Of a stretch of DNA of 38,680 nucleotides, positions 7,609 to 16,806 are shown one piece after another; the stretch's first letter is position 1; each line of letters begins with the position of its first letter. The position numbers and the translations under genes were made by a program. The notes beneath the pieces were generated by a model. The model made no database searches and was not told the origin of the DNA. It saw nothing but the letters and a program-made list of their open reading frames with translations. Origin of the DNA: an uncultured Anaeroplasmataceae bacterium (lineage in GTDB: Bacteria > Bacillota_I > Bacilli_A > Acholeplasmatales > Anaeroplasmataceae); contig CAKQDS010000018.1 of the NCBI GenBank assembly GCA_934229535.1, forward strand, positions 1 to 38,680, in the 5' to 3' direction.

Positions 7609-8992
7609 ATCTAAATATTAAAAACAAAATTGCTGTTAAACCATAATAAACAATTACTGCTACAATATCATTAAATGTTGTAATAAATGGTCCTGAAGCT
7701 ACAGCAGGGTCAATATGAACCTTGTTTAAGAAAATTGGAAAAATAGTACCAATTAGACTGCTTAGTGTCATTGCAAGTACTAAGCTTGCTGAAATAATTG
7801 CAGAAACCTTTAAAGCATCCCTAAATAAATAACCATCGCCAGCAACTATTTCTTGTTTTCTAATAACAAGATAAGCTAATACGAATAAAAAGCCTATAGC
7901 ACCAATTATCAGGCCATTAATAAAGCCAATTTTAATTTCTTTAAAGACATTTTTAACAATCTGTTTTCCTTTTAATTCCTCATTTGTAATATTTCTAATT
8001 GTAACTGCTAATGATTGGGTTCCTACATTACCAGACATATCTAATATAGTTGATTGGAAGAAAACTATTGCTGGTAATGTTGCAATTACTGCCTCAAAAG
8101 CGCCAATTACACTTGAAACAACAAAACCTAAAAATAAAAGAACAACTAGCCATGGTATACGTTTTTTTATTGATTGAATTGTTGGTTCGTCTAAATTTTC
8201 ACTTTCACTTAAACCACCGAGTTTAGCATAATCATCAGTCATTTCATCATCAACTGCATCAGTTACACTATCAGCTGTTATAACACCAAGTAAAACATTG
8301 TCTCTATTTAAAACCGGAATTGAATCCTCAGCATAATCCTTTAGCCTATTTATGCAATCGCTCATTATTTCATCATCATAAAATGATGGATAGCTTGTCA
8401 TGCATAGATCCATTAAGGAATCTTCTTTTCTAGCAATGATCAAATCTCTTAAATCAATTGTTCCAATAAATTTCTTTTTATCATCAATAACATAAAGTGT
8501 TGATATATTATCATGCTCCCCAGCCTCACTAACAAGTGTCGACATTGCTTGCTTAATTGATAAATCACTATTTATTGCTATGAAGTTATCAGACATATAG
8601 CTACCAATTTGGTCTTCATCATAAGAATCAAGTTTCTTTACCTTTTCCTTAGAATCACTTTCCATTAAATTAATTATTTCTTTTTTAGAATCATCATGTA
8701 ATTCATTTAAAACATCAATTGCATCATCTGAATCCATTTGCTCAACAATATCAGCAGCAATTTCCGGCTTTATTTCAGCTATATATTTTTCAACGTCATC
8801 ATAAAAAGAAAATATTTCTGATGTTTTTTCAAGTCCAACAGCCTTATAAACTCTTATACGTTCTTCTTTAGTTAAATCTTCTAAAACATCGGCAATATCT
8901 CCAGCATGATAATCCTCTAGCATTGAGGCCATATTAGCTGTATCAGCAGTTTCAATTATTTTTTTTATTTCATAATAAAATTCTTTTTGCAT
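7607..8992 (-). CDS. mgtE: Magnesium transporter MgtE
   Basis: A 461-residue MgtE-type Mg2+ channel in the cytoplasmic membrane. The acidic N domain (about residues 20-130) contains the repeats DIADVLEDL and AADIVEQMDSDDAIDVLNEL. Two CBS domains follow (about 135-255; FIGTIDLRDLI and LLGVITADSVTDAV). The C-terminal pore has about five helices from residue 285, with the conserved PAIVFFQSTILDMSGNVGTQ and the final VASGPFITTFNDIVAVIVYYG. Length is normal (about 450). In the known family the N and CBS domains close the pore when Mg2+ is bound. AAAGGAG lies 8 bases before the ATG. A 19-codon ORF sits 18 bases upstream and may control expression. Confidence 0.95.
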   Translation of the reverse strand: MQKEFYYEIKKIIETADTANMASMLEDYHAGDIADVLEDLTKEERIRVYKAVGLEKTSEIFSFYDDVEKYIAEIKPEIAADIVEQMDSDDAIDVLNELHDDSKKEIINLMESDSKEKVKKLDSYDEDQIGSYMSDNFIAINSDLSIKQAMSTLVSEAGEHDNISTLYVIDDKKKFIGTIDLRDLIIARKEDSLMDLCMTSYPSFYDDEIMSDCINRLKDYAEDSIPVLNRDNVLLGVITADSVTDAVDDEMTDDYAKLGGLSESENLDEPTIQSIKKRIPWLVVLLFLGFVVSSVIGAFEAVIATLPAIVFFQSTILDMSGNVGTQSLAVTIRNITNEELKGKQIVKNVFKEIKIGFINGLIIGAIGFLFVLAYLVIRKQEIVAGDGYLFRDALKVSAIISASLVLAMTLSSLIGTIFPIFLNKVHIDPAVASGPFITTFNDIVAVIVYYGLTAILFLIFR

Positions 8993-9010
8993 ATTTGCTT
9001 CTCCTTTATT

Positions 9011-9070
9011 TTATTTTAGGATCATAAAGTGATCCGATGGGTATTCTGTTTTCGATTCATATGTTTCCAT
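9011..9070 (-). CDS. 19-residue leader peptide upstream of mgtE
   Basis: ATG at 9070 to TAA at 9011, with AAAGGAAGTGATTGCAG upstream (good ribosome binding site). The peptide is METYESKTEYPSDHFMILK, with a cluster of acidic residues and one proline. The codons for SDHFMI form a perfect hairpin (GGATCA, 5-base loop, TGATCC). The ORF ends 18 bases before the mgtE start. A short acidic/proline leader ahead of a Mg2+ transporter recalls enterobacterial MgtL, but there is no sequence homology to claim. Confidence 0.5.
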   Translation of the reverse strand: METYESKTEYPSDHFMILK

Positions 9071-9119
9071 CTGCAATCACTTCCTTTCAAAATATGCTAT
9101 CCTATTATATTACATTTAC

Positions 9120-10202
9120 TTAAAAAAGACAATATCTTGCTTCTTTTTTTACATTTTTTAAAATATTCGTATTTACGCCCATCATAAACATTGTTATTAA
9201 TAAGCTACTTCCACCATAAGAAATAAATGGTAGGGTTACTCCTGTTACAGGAATTAAGCCAATAACAACACTTATATTTATAAAAACCTGAAGTGCAATA
9301 AGAGTTGTAAAACCAAAAACAACGTATAAAGCATACATATCTTTAATATGAAATAATAAATTATATCCAATATAAATTAATATAAAAAATAAAAATATAA
9401 CAAAAAATCCACCAATTATTCCAAGCTCCTCACAAAGAATCGCAAATATAAAATCATTTTGTGGCTCTGGTAAATAAAAATATTTTTGTCTACTTTTAAA
9501 TAAGCCATAGCCAAATAGCGATGCTGGTGATATAGCATATAATGATTGAATAATTTGAAACCCACTTCCTAAAGGATCATTCCAAGGATTTAAAAAACTA
9601 AAAATTCTTTCTAAACGATAAGGAGCCATCATAATCATTGCCACAAATCCAACAATTGCCAGTCCCCCTCCAATTATTATATATTTGTACTTTAAAAGAG
9701 AAATATACATCATAAATGCAATAGTAATCAAAAAAATTACACCAGTTCCAAAATCAGGTTGAAGTAATATTAGACCAAATATTATTATAGTCAATAAAAT
9801 ATATTTTAGTAATTTAGTGTTGTTTTTGCTAAGATGCTTAGCCAAAAATAATACATAACTAATTTTCATAAATTCTGAAGGTTGAAAAGATATATCATTG
9901 AATCCTATCCAACTTCTAGCACCATTTTTAACAACACCTATTCCTGGAATTAAAACGATAATTAATAATAATACGCTTATAAAAAAAACATAATCTATTA
10001 TTTTTTTCCAATAATTAAAATTTATTGAATAGCTAATAAAATAAATAACAATTCCTAAAAAAGCAAAAAACAACTGACGATATAAATAATATTTATCATT
10101 TCCTATTTTATATAATGCCCAAACGCTTGATGAAGAATATATCATAACTATTCCAATTGCTAACAATAAGAAGGTTGTAATTATATAGATTGTTCTTTTC
10201 AT
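9120..10202 (-). CDS. FtsW/RodA/SpoVE-family SEDS peptidoglycan polymerase
   Basis: A 360-residue membrane protein with about ten helices, of the SEDS family that polymerises lipid II into peptidoglycan together with a class B PBP. The FtsW/SpoVE-like motifs are FQPSEFMKISYVLFLAKHLS near residues 104-124 and FKSRQKYFYLPEPQNDFIFA near 235-254. The C-terminal signature is GLIPVTGVTLPFISYGGSS near 318-336. The second motif favours FtsW/SpoVE over RodA. No PBP gene is adjacent, so a division versus spore-cortex role cannot be settled. Start ATG has GGTGATTTT upstream. Length is at the short end for FtsW. Confidence 0.88.
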   Translation of the reverse strand: MKRTIYIITTFLLLAIGIVMIYSSSSVWALYKIGNDKYYLYRQLFFAFLGIVIYFISYSINFNYWKKIIDYVFFISVLLLIIVLIPGIGVVKNGARSWIGFNDISFQPSEFMKISYVLFLAKHLSKNNTKLLKYILLTIIIFGLILLQPDFGTGVIFLITIAFMMYISLLKYKYIIIGGGLAIVGFVAMIMMAPYRLERIFSFLNPWNDPLGSGFQIIQSLYAISPASLFGYGLFKSRQKYFYLPEPQNDFIFAILCEELGIIGGFFVIFLFFILIYIGYNLLFHIKDMYALYVVFGFTTLIALQVFINISVVIGLIPVTGVTLPFISYGGSSLLITMFMMGVNTNILKNVKKEARYCLF

Positions 10203-10232
10203 AAAATCACCATATAAAAATATGATGTTAAG

Positions 10233-10265
10233 ATAAAAAAAAGACCTATTTTAAAAAAATAGGCT
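10233..10265 (-). terminator. Terminator after the 10264-10905 membrane protein gene
   Basis: AGCCTATTTT pairs with AAATAGGT on the minus strand, followed by CTTTTTTTT. The stem contains the stop codon of the upstream gene and lies about 30 bases before the FtsW-type start, so the two are separate units or only partly coupled. Confidence 0.75.
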
Positions 10266-10905
10266 AAATCATATAAAATCCTAAAATTAAAATAGAAATT
10301 AAGGCTAAATAACTTATAATATTTAAAAGCTCCCAATTACTATTGTTCTTTTGTAAAGCAACTGATAAAAAATAACTCAAATGGAAAAATAAAATTCCAA
10401 TCCAAAAGAAATTTAAAGGATTCCAAATTGCATAATTAATATTGACTGAATAAATTATAATCATAACAATTCCAAGAAATAGCATAGGGGCATTTAATAT
10501 AAGTGACCAAATTAATCCATGCTCTTTGTTCTCTGACCACTGATTTCTTGGTAAAACAATCATAATTACAGCAATAGTTGCAAAGAAATAAACAATTCCT
10601 GTTACAAAGTTATATGGCATATTATAAAAAATAGCGCAAATATGATATAGAATTAGCATAAATAATACTCTAGTAACACTACAAACAGCCTTGCCAATGC
10701 CTAAAGCAAACTGTGATTCAAAAGCAAGAGAAATATTTGCAATAATTTTAGGTATTAAATATAAGCATTCTCCAAATGCTAAAATAATTCCTGCAATACC
10801 TAAAGCTAATTTATAAGGATTTCCCTGACAACATAAAAAAATTGAAATTACTATAAACGCGGCAAGTATTAATGGATAAACGCTAACCTCTATAATCTTT
10901 TTCAT
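10264..10905 (-). CDS. Six-helix integral membrane protein of unknown function
   Basis: A 213-residue, very hydrophobic protein with about six or seven predicted spans. Charged residues occur mainly in two short loops: ESQFALGIGKAVCSVTR near residue 63 and RNQWSENKEHG near 119. The alternation of helices with Trp-rich borders (LIWSLIL, AIWNPLNFFWIGI) suggests an integral cytoplasmic-membrane protein. I cannot assign a family. GGAG is placed 9 bases before the ATG. It lies between the P-type ATPase and the FtsW-type gene, with terminators on both sides, so it is probably transcribed alone. Confidence 0.65.
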   Translation of the reverse strand: MKKIIEVSVYPLILAAFIVISIFLCCQGNPYKLALGIAGIILAFGECLYLIPKIIANISLAFESQFALGIGKAVCSVTRVLFMLILYHICAIFYNMPYNFVTGIVYFFATIAVIMIVLPRNQWSENKEHGLIWSLILNAPMLFLGIVMIIIYSVNINYAIWNPLNFFWIGILFFHLSYFLSVALQKNNSNWELLNIISYLALISILILGFYMI

Positions 10906-10949
10906 CTTACAATTTCTCCATTCAACATATTCTATAAAAATTATACAAC

Positions 10950-10979
10950 AAAAAAAGCACTAATTCAACAAATTAGTGC
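10950..10979 (-). terminator. Terminator of the P-type ATPase gene
   Basis: A perfect 9-bp stem GCACTAATT / AATTAGTGC with a 5-base loop, followed by a T-run on the minus strand. It starts about 10 bases after the ATPase stop codon. Confidence 0.9.
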
Positions 10980-10989
10980 CTATTTTAAA

Positions 10990-13584
10990 TTATTTTTTTC
11001 TTCTTTTGCTTATTAATTTAGAAATTTCCATTATTACAACAATAATTAATGATAATCCTATACAAATTAAAAATTGTGTTAAATTTAATGAAGTCATATT
11101 AAATACATTATTTAATCCTGGAACATAAATAACAGCAATTTGAAGTGTAAAACCAAATATAAAGGCAAAATTCATAAATTTATTTTTCAATGTGTACTTT
11201 GAAAAAATTGAATGCTCGTTTTTAACGTTATAAGCATGAAATAATTGTGTAGATGATAGTGTTAGGAAAGCCATCGTTTGACCAATATGATGATTATTAA
11301 ATACAAATTGACCAATTAAATAAGCACTAAGAGAAACAACTCCTACAATTAAACCCTCAAAAATAATCTTTAATCCTAAACCACTTGCAAAGAAACCTTC
11401 ATTTTTATTTCTTGGCTTTTTAGTCATAACATCATCTGATACCTCTTCCATTCCAATACCAAAGGCAGGAAGTGAATCTGTTATTAAATTAATCCATAAT
11501 AAATGAATTGAAGCCAATGGAACACCTAACTGTACACCAAATGCTGAGATAATAGAGGCAACAAATATTGTTAAAACCTCACCAATGTTTGAAGATAAAA
11601 GATACTTCACACATTTTTGAATGTTATTGTATATTCCTCTTCCTTCTTTTACTGCTGATATAATTGTGGAAAAATTATCATCAACTAAAATCATGTCAGC
11701 TGCTTCTTTAGAAACATCTGTTCCTGTTATACCCATTGCACAACCAATATCAGCCTTTTTAAGTGCAGGAGCGTCATTAACTCCATCACCTGTCATAGCA
11801 ACAATTGCTCCATTTTTTTGCCAAGCTTCTACAATTCTAACCTTATCCTTAGGTGCAACGCGAGCAAAAACACGATATTCGTCAATATGCTCATCAAGAT
11901 ACTCATCACTAAGCTTCTCTAGCTCGCCAGATGTTATCGCTTTATGATTTTCGTCTAAAATTCCAAGTTCAGATGCGATTGCTTTAGCTGTAACAATATG
12001 GTCACCAGTAATCATTACTGTTTTAATTCCAGCCTGCTTAGCAAGATTAATTGAATCTTTAACCTCATCTCTTGCAGGATCAATCATACCAACGAGTCCA
12101 ATAAATGTTAAGTCATGCTCAAGATCAGAAATATTAGGTAGTGTTTTAAACTTTTTTATACCAAGTGCCAATACTCTTAAAGCTCCCTCAGCCATCTCCT
12201 TATTAACATTAAGAGCTTTTGTTAACTCATCAGAATCATTTGTAGCAATAGAAATAATTATATCAGGCGCACCCTTTGTAATTGCAACATACTCGCCATT
12301 ATCATATATAACAGTTGTCATTAATTTTCTTTCACTATCAAAAGGAATGTCTAAAAATCTCTTATAATCTTTAATATTTAAACCATATGAATAATTAATA
12401 TCTAAAAGTGCTAATTCTGTAGGGTCACCCACTCTTTCAACCTTACCATTAATCACATTTATTGAAGCATCACAGCAAATAGCGAAATAGCTAAGCATTT
12501 TTGCTTCATCATCAGTAATATTTTCAATTATTTTTAAATTGTTGCGATAAATTTTAACAACTGTCATTTTATTTTGTGTTAAGGTTCCTGTCTTATCAGA
12601 GCAAACTACATTTGTAGAACCTAATGTTTCCACTGCTGGTAATCTTTTAACAATAGCATTTCTTTTACTCATTTTACCAACACCAATGGCAAGAACAATT
12701 GTTACAATGGTAGCAAGTCCTTCTGGAATTGCGGCAACAGCTAACGCAACAGCTGTTTTAAAAGCCTCTAGCCATTCATTTTCAATGTTATCTCTTATAG
12801 CTATTAGTTCTAAAGCAAATACTATTACACAAATTACTAAAGCCATTAAACCAATCATTTTGCCAACACTTGTTAATTTATTTTGTAATGGCGTAGCACT
12901 TTCTTTTGTATCTGAAAGCATTCCGGCAATCTTACCGATTTCAGTATTCATTCCAGTGCTTGTTATTATTGCCTTTGCCTTACCATTGGTTACATAGGTT
13001 GAAGAAAATAAACAATTCTTTTTATCTCCTAATGCAATATTTTCATCCTCGATATAGCAATTATTTTTATTAACAGGAACTGATTCACCTGTTAACGCTG
13101 ATTCATCAACCTTTAAATTAGTACATTCAATAATTCTTGCATCTGCACAAATACTATCGCCTGCTTCAACTACAATAATATCACCAACAACTACATCTTC
13201 AGATGGAATAGTTATTAAAGCGTTATTACGAATTACCTTGGCAATTGGTGATGACATCTTCTTTAAAGCATCCAAACTTTTTTCAGCTCTGCTTTCTTGA
13301 ATAACTCCAAGTAATGCATTTGCGATAACAACAACTAAAATAATTAAGCTTTCAATCCATTCTTTAGGATCAATAATAATAGAAATTACGGCCGCAATTA
13401 ATAAAATTATTATTAATGCATCTTTAAATTGTAGCAGAAATTTAATAAAGAAACTGGTCTTTTTTTTGCCTTCTAATTGATTCTTGCCATACTTTTGTTG
13501 ATTTTTAACTGCATTATCATCAGTTAAACCACCATTTAAGCTAGTATTAAATTCCTTTTCTAATTCTTCTAATTTTTTTTGCAT
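10990..13584 (-). CDS. P-type cation-transporting ATPase (Ca2+/Mn2+ type, P2A)
   Basis: An 864-residue P2A-type ATPase that exports divalent cations using ATP. Visible elements in order are the actuator motif DESALTGES (160-168), PEGL in M4 (287-290) and the phosphorylation site CSDKTGTLTQN with catalytic Asp at 330. Further on come MITGDH and the hinge TGDGVNDAPALKKADIGCAMG. M6 contains LLWINLITDSLPA, with the Asn/Asp ligands seen in SERCA and PMR1 pumps. Length is normal. The family usually carries Ca2+ or Mn2+. Here the mRNA leader is a yybP-ykoY Mn2+ riboswitch with a terminator, so Mn2+ export is the best inference, like the riboswitch-controlled YoaB-type pumps. TAGGAGG lies 7 bases before the ATG. 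Confidence 0.93.
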   Translation of the reverse strand: MQKKLEELEKEFNTSLNGGLTDDNAVKNQQKYGKNQLEGKKKTSFFIKFLLQFKDALIIILLIAAVISIIIDPKEWIESLIILVVVIANALLGVIQESRAEKSLDALKKMSSPIAKVIRNNALITIPSEDVVVGDIIVVEAGDSICADARIIECTNLKVDESALTGESVPVNKNNCYIEDENIALGDKKNCLFSSTYVTNGKAKAIITSTGMNTEIGKIAGMLSDTKESATPLQNKLTSVGKMIGLMALVICVIVFALELIAIRDNIENEWLEAFKTAVALAVAAIPEGLATIVTIVLAIGVGKMSKRNAIVKRLPAVETLGSTNVVCSDKTGTLTQNKMTVVKIYRNNLKIIENITDDEAKMLSYFAICCDASINVINGKVERVGDPTELALLDINYSYGLNIKDYKRFLDIPFDSERKLMTTVIYDNGEYVAITKGAPDIIISIATNDSDELTKALNVNKEMAEGALRVLALGIKKFKTLPNISDLEHDLTFIGLVGMIDPARDEVKDSINLAKQAGIKTVMITGDHIVTAKAIASELGILDENHKAITSGELEKLSDEYLDEHIDEYRVFARVAPKDKVRIVEAWQKNGAIVAMTGDGVNDAPALKKADIGCAMGITGTDVSKEAADMILVDDNFSTIISAVKEGRGIYNNIQKCVKYLLSSNIGEVLTIFVASIISAFGVQLGVPLASIHLLWINLITDSLPAFGIGMEEVSDDVMTKKPRNKNEGFFASGLGLKIIFEGLIVGVVSLSAYLIGQFVFNNHHIGQTMAFLTLSSTQLFHAYNVKNEHSIFSKYTLKNKFMNFAFIFGFTLQIAVIYVPGLNNVFNMTSLNLTQFLICIGLSLIIVVIMEISKLISKRRKK

Positions 13585-13603
13585 ATTTTCCTCCTATTTA
13601 CAC

Positions 13604-13738
13604 AAAAAAGACCCCTACTCAATTTTCATTGAATAAAGGTCTTGCAAATCTATGAATAGATACTATAACCGGATAAACTTATCGAGATGACGATTATAGA
13701 ATACTTATAAAAGCAATGCTACTCCCCTTTAAAGGAAT
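13604..13738 (-). promoter_or_regulatory. yybP-ykoY manganese riboswitch with terminator
   Basis: The minus-strand leader of the ATPase contains the family landmarks in order: TTTAAAGGGGAGTAGC at the 5' side, TCGTCATCTCGATAA, ATCCGGTTATAGT, then GCAAGACCTTTA closing the four-way region. The 3' part can form a terminator in which AAGACC pairs with GGTCTTTTTT. The known family binds Mn2+ and in the bound state lets transcription continue into Mn2+ export genes. The following gene is a cation P-type ATPase, matching a known association. Confidence 0.85.
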
Positions 13739-13756
13739 CTATTAACTTGTGAATTT

Positions 13757-13785
13757 ATTATATTACATTTTAGTACTTGAATCAA
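13757..13785 (-). promoter_or_regulatory. Promoter of the riboswitch-ATPase transcript
   Basis: TTGATT (13785-13780), a 17-base spacer and perfect TATAAT (13762-13757). It lies at the very end of the preceding minus-strand gene and about 15-20 bases before the riboswitch 5' end. Confidence 0.7.
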
Positions 13786-14650
13786 TATTTTTTTCTTCAT
13801 TTTCTGAATTATTGTTATTTTTTGTATCAATAGCTAGCTTTTCATCCTTTAAGATAGGCATTAAGTTCTCCAAAAAAGAATATTTTTCTCTATTTTTAAT
13901 ATATAAAAATCCAAAAATAGAAAATACTACAGCACCAATTAAATTAACAATTATATCCTTCATAGTATCATGAATTCCAATGTCAAGATAGCCACCATTA
14001 ATGGTAATAGATTCATCAGCAACACCATCACCATCAGTATCATACCAAATAATGGTATATTTAATATCATTAACTTGAACTGCTTTATTTGCACCTTCAG
14101 GGTTTAAATAAACTGTACTTATATTCGTTACTAATTTATCCTTTTGCATATCTGATTTTGATACCATATCACAGCTATACTCAATGATTTCCCAGCATGC
14201 ACCTACAGTCATTGAAAAGCAAAATGATACAAAGGTGACAAAAATTGGTGTCATATGAGTTTTAACCTTATTTGACTTATTTAAAATATCAATTAAAGCA
14301 AAGCCAATTGCAGCACACAAAAAGCCATTAACTGTATGAAGCATAGTATCCCAGTTGGATACATTATTATAAAAATTAGCTAGTTCGCCAAGCATTTCTG
14401 CTGCAAAAATAAATAGATAAATAATTATTTCGAGAAAACCCGGCAGCGCAATTTTAAATGATTTAGAAACAAATTGTGGTAATGTGAACAAAAACAATGT
14501 TAGGACACAATAAAATACAGAGTCCCAATTTTTGTTTAAAATTTGTAAAATCATTACCGTGATTACATAAATACGCAATAATAAATATATTATAAAAACT
14601 TTTTTATTACTCTCATGGTATTGTTTTTTTAATCTCTTAAACATTTTCAT
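13763..14650 (-). CDS. YjdF/DUF2238-like integral membrane protein
   Basis: A 295-residue membrane protein. Helices occur at about residues 20-40, 45-60, 70-90, 100-125, 135-155 and 225-250. The segment NWDTMLHTVNGFLCAAIGFAL near 98-118 and the later VGACWEIIEYSCDM resemble the DUF2238/YjdF pattern, in which His, Trp-Glu and Glu line a membrane cavity. A soluble insert near 190-215 holds YDTDGDGVAD, which looks like a calcium-binding loop. The tail is hydrophilic and Asn/Glu/Lys-rich. The start could be ATG at 14650 or, better spaced from AGGAAG, ATG at 14644. It begins 4 bases after the hydrogenase stop, so the two are likely co-transcribed. Function unknown. Confidence 0.65.
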   Translation of the reverse strand: MKMFKRLKKQYHESNKKVFIIYLLLRIYVITVMILQILNKNWDSVFYCVLTLFLFTLPQFVSKSFKIALPGFLEIIIYLFIFAAEMLGELANFYNNVSNWDTMLHTVNGFLCAAIGFALIDILNKSNKVKTHMTPIFVTFVSFCFSMTVGACWEIIEYSCDMVSKSDMQKDKLVTNISTVYLNPEGANKAVQVNDIKYTIIWYDTDGDGVADESITINGGYLDIGIHDTMKDIIVNLIGAVVFSIFGFLYIKNREKYSFLENLMPILKDEKLAIDTKNNNNSENEEKNIDSSTKM

Positions 14651-14654
14651 CTTC

Positions 14655-16154
14655 CTAATCTAATGAATCTAATTCTTCTTTATATGGTGATTGTGTAGAT
14701 TTTTTCAATTCAGCACTTTTCTTTGATAATTCAACAAACACTTTAGTCTTAGTAGCCATTGAAATAGTACCAGCACCACTTGCACAACCTAAAGGACAAG
14801 CCATACCCTCTAATAGGTAGCCATCATATTTACCTTTCGCTGCATCCTTAAGCATTGCTTTGCAGCAAGCAAGACCTTGAGCTGACATAACCTTTACTTC
14901 ACGGTTAGGATCAATTTCCTTTGCAGCATTTACTACGGCATTAGCTACACCACCAGCAACAGCAAACCCCCTACCATCAGCTGATGTTTCATTTTTTATA
15001 GGCTTTGCTATCAAGCTATTAAAATCAACCTCTTTAGCTAAAAACATTCCCATTAGCTCTTCAAATGTTAATACAAAATCAACATCGCTTCTAACACTTT
15101 TTCTTGATGCTTCTAATTTTTTTGCAGAACAAGGACCAACAAAAACAATTTTAGCATTAGGATGTTCCTTTTTAACTAATCTAGCTGTTAAAACCATTGG
15201 TGTTAGTGTCATAGAAATGTTATCCTTAAATTCAGGAAATTCCATTTTAGCCATTTGCGACCAGCTTGGACAGCATGAAGTTCCCATAAATTTTAGATTA
15301 CTTGGTACATTATTTAAAAAATCATGTGCTTCTTCAATTGTACATAAATCTGCACCAATTGAAACCTCGTATACACCCTTAAAGCCTAATTTTCCCATAG
15401 CATCATCGATTGTCTCTAAATTAACCTTTGGACCAAACTGACCTACAAATGATGGTGCCATTATCGCATATACCTCATCATTATCCTTAATGCTTCTAAT
15501 AACCTGAAATAATTGGGATTTATCAGCAATTGCTCCAAATGGGCAATTCACAATACACATACCACAGCTAACACATTTATCATAATTAATTTTTGCCTTA
15601 CCATTTTCATCAGAGCCTATTGCATTCATTCCACAAGCCTTTTGGCAAGGTCTTTCACGATGAGCAATTGCTCCATAAGGACACACATCCTTACAACGAC
15701 CACACTTAATACATAAATCCTGATTTATTACACTATGACCATTAACTATCGAAATAGCCTTTTTAGGACATACATTAGCACAAGGATTTGCAAGGCAACC
15801 AACACATACATTTGTAACAAAATATGAATTAGTAGGGCAGGCATTACATGCAAAATCTATTACATTAACCAATGGTGGTTCATAATAACGATGTGAGCAT
15901 ATCGCTTCATCTATTCCCTTAGATATTGGTGCATGCTCATCTGCAAATCTAACAGGAAGGCCAATAGCTAACCTTATTCTTTCAGCAACAATTGCACGCT
16001 CTAAGAAAATAGATTGTCTTGTTTTAACATCTGAATCAAAGATTTTAAAGGGAATTTCTTCAATATCCTGATAATTTCCATTATAAGATATTTTAGCAAC
16101 TTCTTCAAAGACTCTTCTCCTAATTTTAATTATAGACGCATATGTATCAAGCAT
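14655..16154 (-). CDS. Monomeric [FeFe] hydrogenase, group-B-like
   Basis: A 499-residue cytoplasmic [FeFe] hydrogenase. The N-terminal half has several cysteine clusters for [4Fe-4S] centres: CNACP near 103-107, CVGCLANPCANVCP at 117-130, CIKCGRCKDVCP at 148-159 and CVSCGMCIVNCP at 194-205. The catalytic H-cluster motifs are TSCCPSW at 292-298 (L1), GPCSAKKLEA at 340-349 (L2) and EGMACPLGCASGAG near 448-461 (L3). L1 has an extra Cys before Pro, as I recall for group B1/B3 enzymes. It produces or consumes H2 with ferredoxin. GGAGG lies 8 bases before the ATG. Maturases HydEFG are not in the window. Confidence 0.9.
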   Translation of the reverse strand: MLDTYASIIKIRRRVFEEVAKISYNGNYQDIEEIPFKIFDSDVKTRQSIFLERAIVAERIRLAIGLPVRFADEHAPISKGIDEAICSHRYYEPPLVNVIDFACNACPTNSYFVTNVCVGCLANPCANVCPKKAISIVNGHSVINQDLCIKCGRCKDVCPYGAIAHRERPCQKACGMNAIGSDENGKAKINYDKCVSCGMCIVNCPFGAIADKSQLFQVIRSIKDNDEVYAIMAPSFVGQFGPKVNLETIDDAMGKLGFKGVYEVSIGADLCTIEEAHDFLNNVPSNLKFMGTSCCPSWSQMAKMEFPEFKDNISMTLTPMVLTARLVKKEHPNAKIVFVGPCSAKKLEASRKSVRSDVDFVLTFEELMGMFLAKEVDFNSLIAKPIKNETSADGRGFAVAGGVANAVVNAAKEIDPNREVKVMSAQGLACCKAMLKDAAKGKYDGYLLEGMACPLGCASGAGTISMATKTKVFVELSKKSAELKKSTQSPYKEELDSLD

Positions 16155-16239
16155 ATTAAAACCTCCAAAACACTTTATATTTATATTATACTAATTATTT
16201 AAATTCTTTTCAATCTAATTTGTAGCAAAAAAGAGTAAG

Positions 16240-16806
16240 CTAAAGTGAGCATACAATTACACCTAATATTGCTGAAAATAAAATAACTAAAATAGAATTT
16301 GGTTTTTTCTTAAATTTGAATCTATAAAGAATATATAAAACACTTAATATTAGTAAAATGATACTTGATTTAATCGAAAAATTAAAGCTAGCTACATTTT
16401 CATAGCCAATAGCTTTTAAAAGCATTAATCCTCCTGATATTAAAATTAAAGAAATAATAACAGGCTTAATTCCATTTAAAAAAGCATTTACATATTTATT
16501 TTTTATAATTCTTTTTAATATGGAAGCAACTAATATAATAATTACAAAGGCAGGTAAAACTACACCAACAGTTGCACATAATGCCCCTAAAATTCCCTTT
16601 TGAGTAGCCCCAACAAAAGTCGCAAAATTTACCGCTATTGGACCTGGTGTTGATTCACAAACGCCAATAAAGTCTAAAAATATTGATTCGTCAAGCCAAT
16701 TATATTTTAATACTGCTTCTTTAATTAGTGGAAGCATTGCATACCCACCACCAAAGGTAAAAAGACCTATTTTAAAAAACTCAAAAAATAATCGTAAATA
16801 AATCAT
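16240..16806 (-). CDS. Chromate-type transporter, half-size subunit 2 (CHR family)
   Basis: From ATG at 16806 this is a 188-residue, about six-helix membrane protein of the CHR superfamily. The hallmark is FKIGLFTFGGGYAMLPLI near residues 10-27, with CESTPGPIAVNFATFVG near 50-66. A longer ORF start at 16833 would run into the end of the upstream subunit, and GGAG is correctly spaced for 16806. Members occur as adjacent halves that form a two-protein transporter. The upstream gene encodes the partner and its TGA stop overlaps this ATG (ATGA). The real substrate in anaerobes is often not chromate and is unknown here. Confidence 0.88.
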   Translation of the reverse strand: MIYLRLFFEFFKIGLFTFGGGYAMLPLIKEAVLKYNWLDESIFLDFIGVCESTPGPIAVNFATFVGATQKGILGALCATVGVVLPAFVIIILVASILKRIIKNKYVNAFLNGIKPVIISLILISGGLMLLKAIGYENVASFNFSIKSSIILLILSVLYILYRFKFKKKPNSILVILFSAILGVIVCSL

